The notes beneath the pieces were generated by a model that worked only from the letters and a program-made list of their open reading frames with translations, was not told where the DNA came from and ran no database searches. A program made the position numbers and the translations under genes. Below are positions 14,903-15,700 of a stretch of 15,700 bases of DNA, one piece after another. Positions within the stretch are counted from its first letter, which is position 1. Each line of letters begins with the position of its first letter. This stretch comes from Paramuribaculum sp. (GTDB taxonomy: Bacteria; Bacteroidota; Bacteroidia; Bacteroidales; Muribaculaceae). The stretch is from NCBI GenBank assembly GCA_029051835.1, contig JAIDKJ010000094.1:1-15700 (forward strand), read 5' to 3'.

Positions 14903-15598
14903 ATGCGCTACCTCATAATCGGACTCGGCATCTACGGAGCCAACCTCGCCATCGACCTCACCAACATGGGCCACGAAGTGATCGGAGCCGACAAGAACTC
15001 ATCGCTCGTCGAATCGATCAAGGATTTCATATCCACAGCCTACATCATCGACTCCACCGATGAAATGTCGCTCAGCGTGCTTCCGCTTAAAAACGTCGAC
15101 CTCGTGATAGTGGCCATAGGCGAGAACTTCGGAGCGAGCATACGCACTGTGGCGCTGCTCAAAAAGCTCGAAGTGAAGCACATCTACGCCCGCGCCATCG
15201 ACAAGCTTCACGAATCGATACTCGAAGGATTCCAGATCGACCGCATTCTCACGCCGGAGCAACGCGCCGCATCCGACCTCGTCAACGAAATGGGGCTGGG
15301 CGCCGAAATAGAATCGATGCGCATCGACGACGACCACTATGTGCTGAAATTCCCCGCCCCCGACTTCTTCGTAGGATCGCGCTACGATGCGCTCGACCTC
15401 GACAAGACCTACGGAATGGATCTCGTTGCCGTGAGCCGTCTGACCAGGAGCCGCAACCTGCTTGGCGTTGAAAGCTGGAAACTGCGGCGTGTATTTCCCG
15501 ACAAAGACCCGGAGATGGAAGTAGCCAAAGGCGACGAACTCGTCTGCATAGGCACAGCCGACTCCTACCGCCGTCTCTTTGCCCACGTCAGGCTCTGA
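14903..15598 (+). CDS. trkA: TrkA/KtrA-family K+ uptake regulator (RCK domain protein)
   Basis: A 231-residue cytosolic protein with one RCK_N and one RCK_C domain, like KtrA and half the length of the duplicated E. coli TrkA. The Rossmann motif GLGIYGANLA (7-16) and Asp30 at the end of the second strand (VIGADK) mark the nucleotide-binding site. VDLVIVAIGEN (65-75) is the matching strand and loop. RCK_C covers about 140-230. An octameric ring of such subunits binds TrkH/KtrB and gates it by nucleotide. The gene is 7 bp from trkH, which is direct evidence for a working pair. In the RCK_C segment DLDKTYGMDLVAVSR (165-179), the positions that I align to the c-di-AMP contacts of S. aureus KtrA (Arg169, Asn175) are Asp here, so c-di-AMP binding at that site looks unlikely. 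That alignment is from memory. Confidence 0.93.
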   Translation: MRYLIIGLGIYGANLAIDLTNMGHEVIGADKNSSLVESIKDFISTAYIIDSTDEMSLSVLPLKNVDLVIVAIGENFGASIRTVALLKKLEVKHIYARAIDKLHESILEGFQIDRILTPEQRAASDLVNEMGLGAEIESMRIDDDHYVLKFPAPDFFVGSRYDALDLDKTYGMDLVAVSRLTRSRNLLGVESWKLRRVFPDKDPEMEVAKGDELVCIGTADSYRRLFAHVRL

Positions 15599-15663
15599 CC
15601 CCGCGCCCGCCACCGCTACCCGCATCGGCTCCCACTACCCCACAACCAACACATCATCAGCGT

Positions 15664-15700
15664 ATGGATGCACCCACGGTGCAACAGACCCAAACAAACA
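15664..15700 (+). CDS. Possible start of a further gene, cut by the window end
   Basis: An ATG at 15664 opens a frame (MDAPTVQQTQTN) that stays open to the last base. It lies 65 bp after the trkA stop on the same strand. Only 12 codons are visible and I do not recognise them. The stretch 15599-15663 before it is C-rich and shows no promoter box. Bases 15669-15683 form a perfect 6-bp hairpin (TGCACC / GGTGCA, 3-base loop), so this region could instead be noncoding 3' sequence of the trkH-trkA operon. Confidence 0.35.
   Translation, partial: MDAPTVQQTQTN

Noticed and set aside
15669..15683. TGCACC / GGTGCA hairpin as terminator of trkA
   Set aside because: The stem is perfect but is followed by A- and C-rich sequence, not a T-tract. 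It also falls in a possible start of another gene.
1..15700. CRISPR arrays, insertion sequences, phage genes, tRNA or rRNA genes, defence islands
   Set aside because: No repeat-spacer pattern, transposase, integrase, attachment-like duplication or structured RNA gene was seen. The long frames that resemble real proteins are recognisable chromosomal families.

Overview
The window reads as an ordinary chromosomal stretch of a Bacteroidota (order Bacteroidales) genome, probably a gut Muribaculaceae-type lineage. The main reasons are a full-length sprA (type IX secretion translocon), a Bacteroidota-style folP-cdaA pair, and four promoters with the Bacteroidetes -7 signature TAnnTTTG instead of sigma70 boxes. 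Clear Shine-Dalgarno sequences are missing before the starts. The family-level assignment is inference from protein style and base composition. The order-level assignment is well supported.

Left part, + strand (2-2182): the C-terminal third of a neurotransmitter:sodium symporter family transporter is followed 10 bp later by folP (dihydropteroate synthase). The membrane-bound diadenylate cyclase gene cdaA comes next, with its own promoter whose -7 box overlaps the folP stop codon. cdaA ends 4 bp from a convergent minus-strand gene, and a perfect 7-bp inverted repeat spans both stop codons.

Middle part, - strand (2187-12903): the transcribed order is sprA, then a biotin-dependent carboxyltransferase (OadA/PycB type), then a small membrane-anchored protein that looks like two fused retropepsin-like aspartic protease lobes. 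The carboxyltransferase has its own promoter, overlapped by a 22-bp dyad that looks like an operator, and a strong intrinsic terminator. The protease-like gene has its own promoter just beyond that terminator. sprA alone takes up almost half of the window and looks intact (2475 aa).

Right part, + strand (13027-15598): trkH and trkA, 7 bp apart, encode a K+ uptake channel and its RCK regulator. They are divergent from sprA. The roughly 120-bp sprA/trkH spacer holds the trkH -7 box and a 32-bp perfectly alternating purine-pyrimidine tract in the sprA leader. A possible next gene starts at 15664 and runs off the end.

The genes are mostly conserved housekeeping and envelope genes. I see no CRISPR array, insertion sequence, prophage, tRNA, rRNA or defence system. 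I do not see a convincing wholly new system. The points most worth checking are regulatory (the 22-bp dyad, the alternating tract and the promoters), the two-lobed protease-like protein, the N-terminal extension of TrkH, and the co-occurrence of a c-di-AMP synthase with a K+ uptake system.
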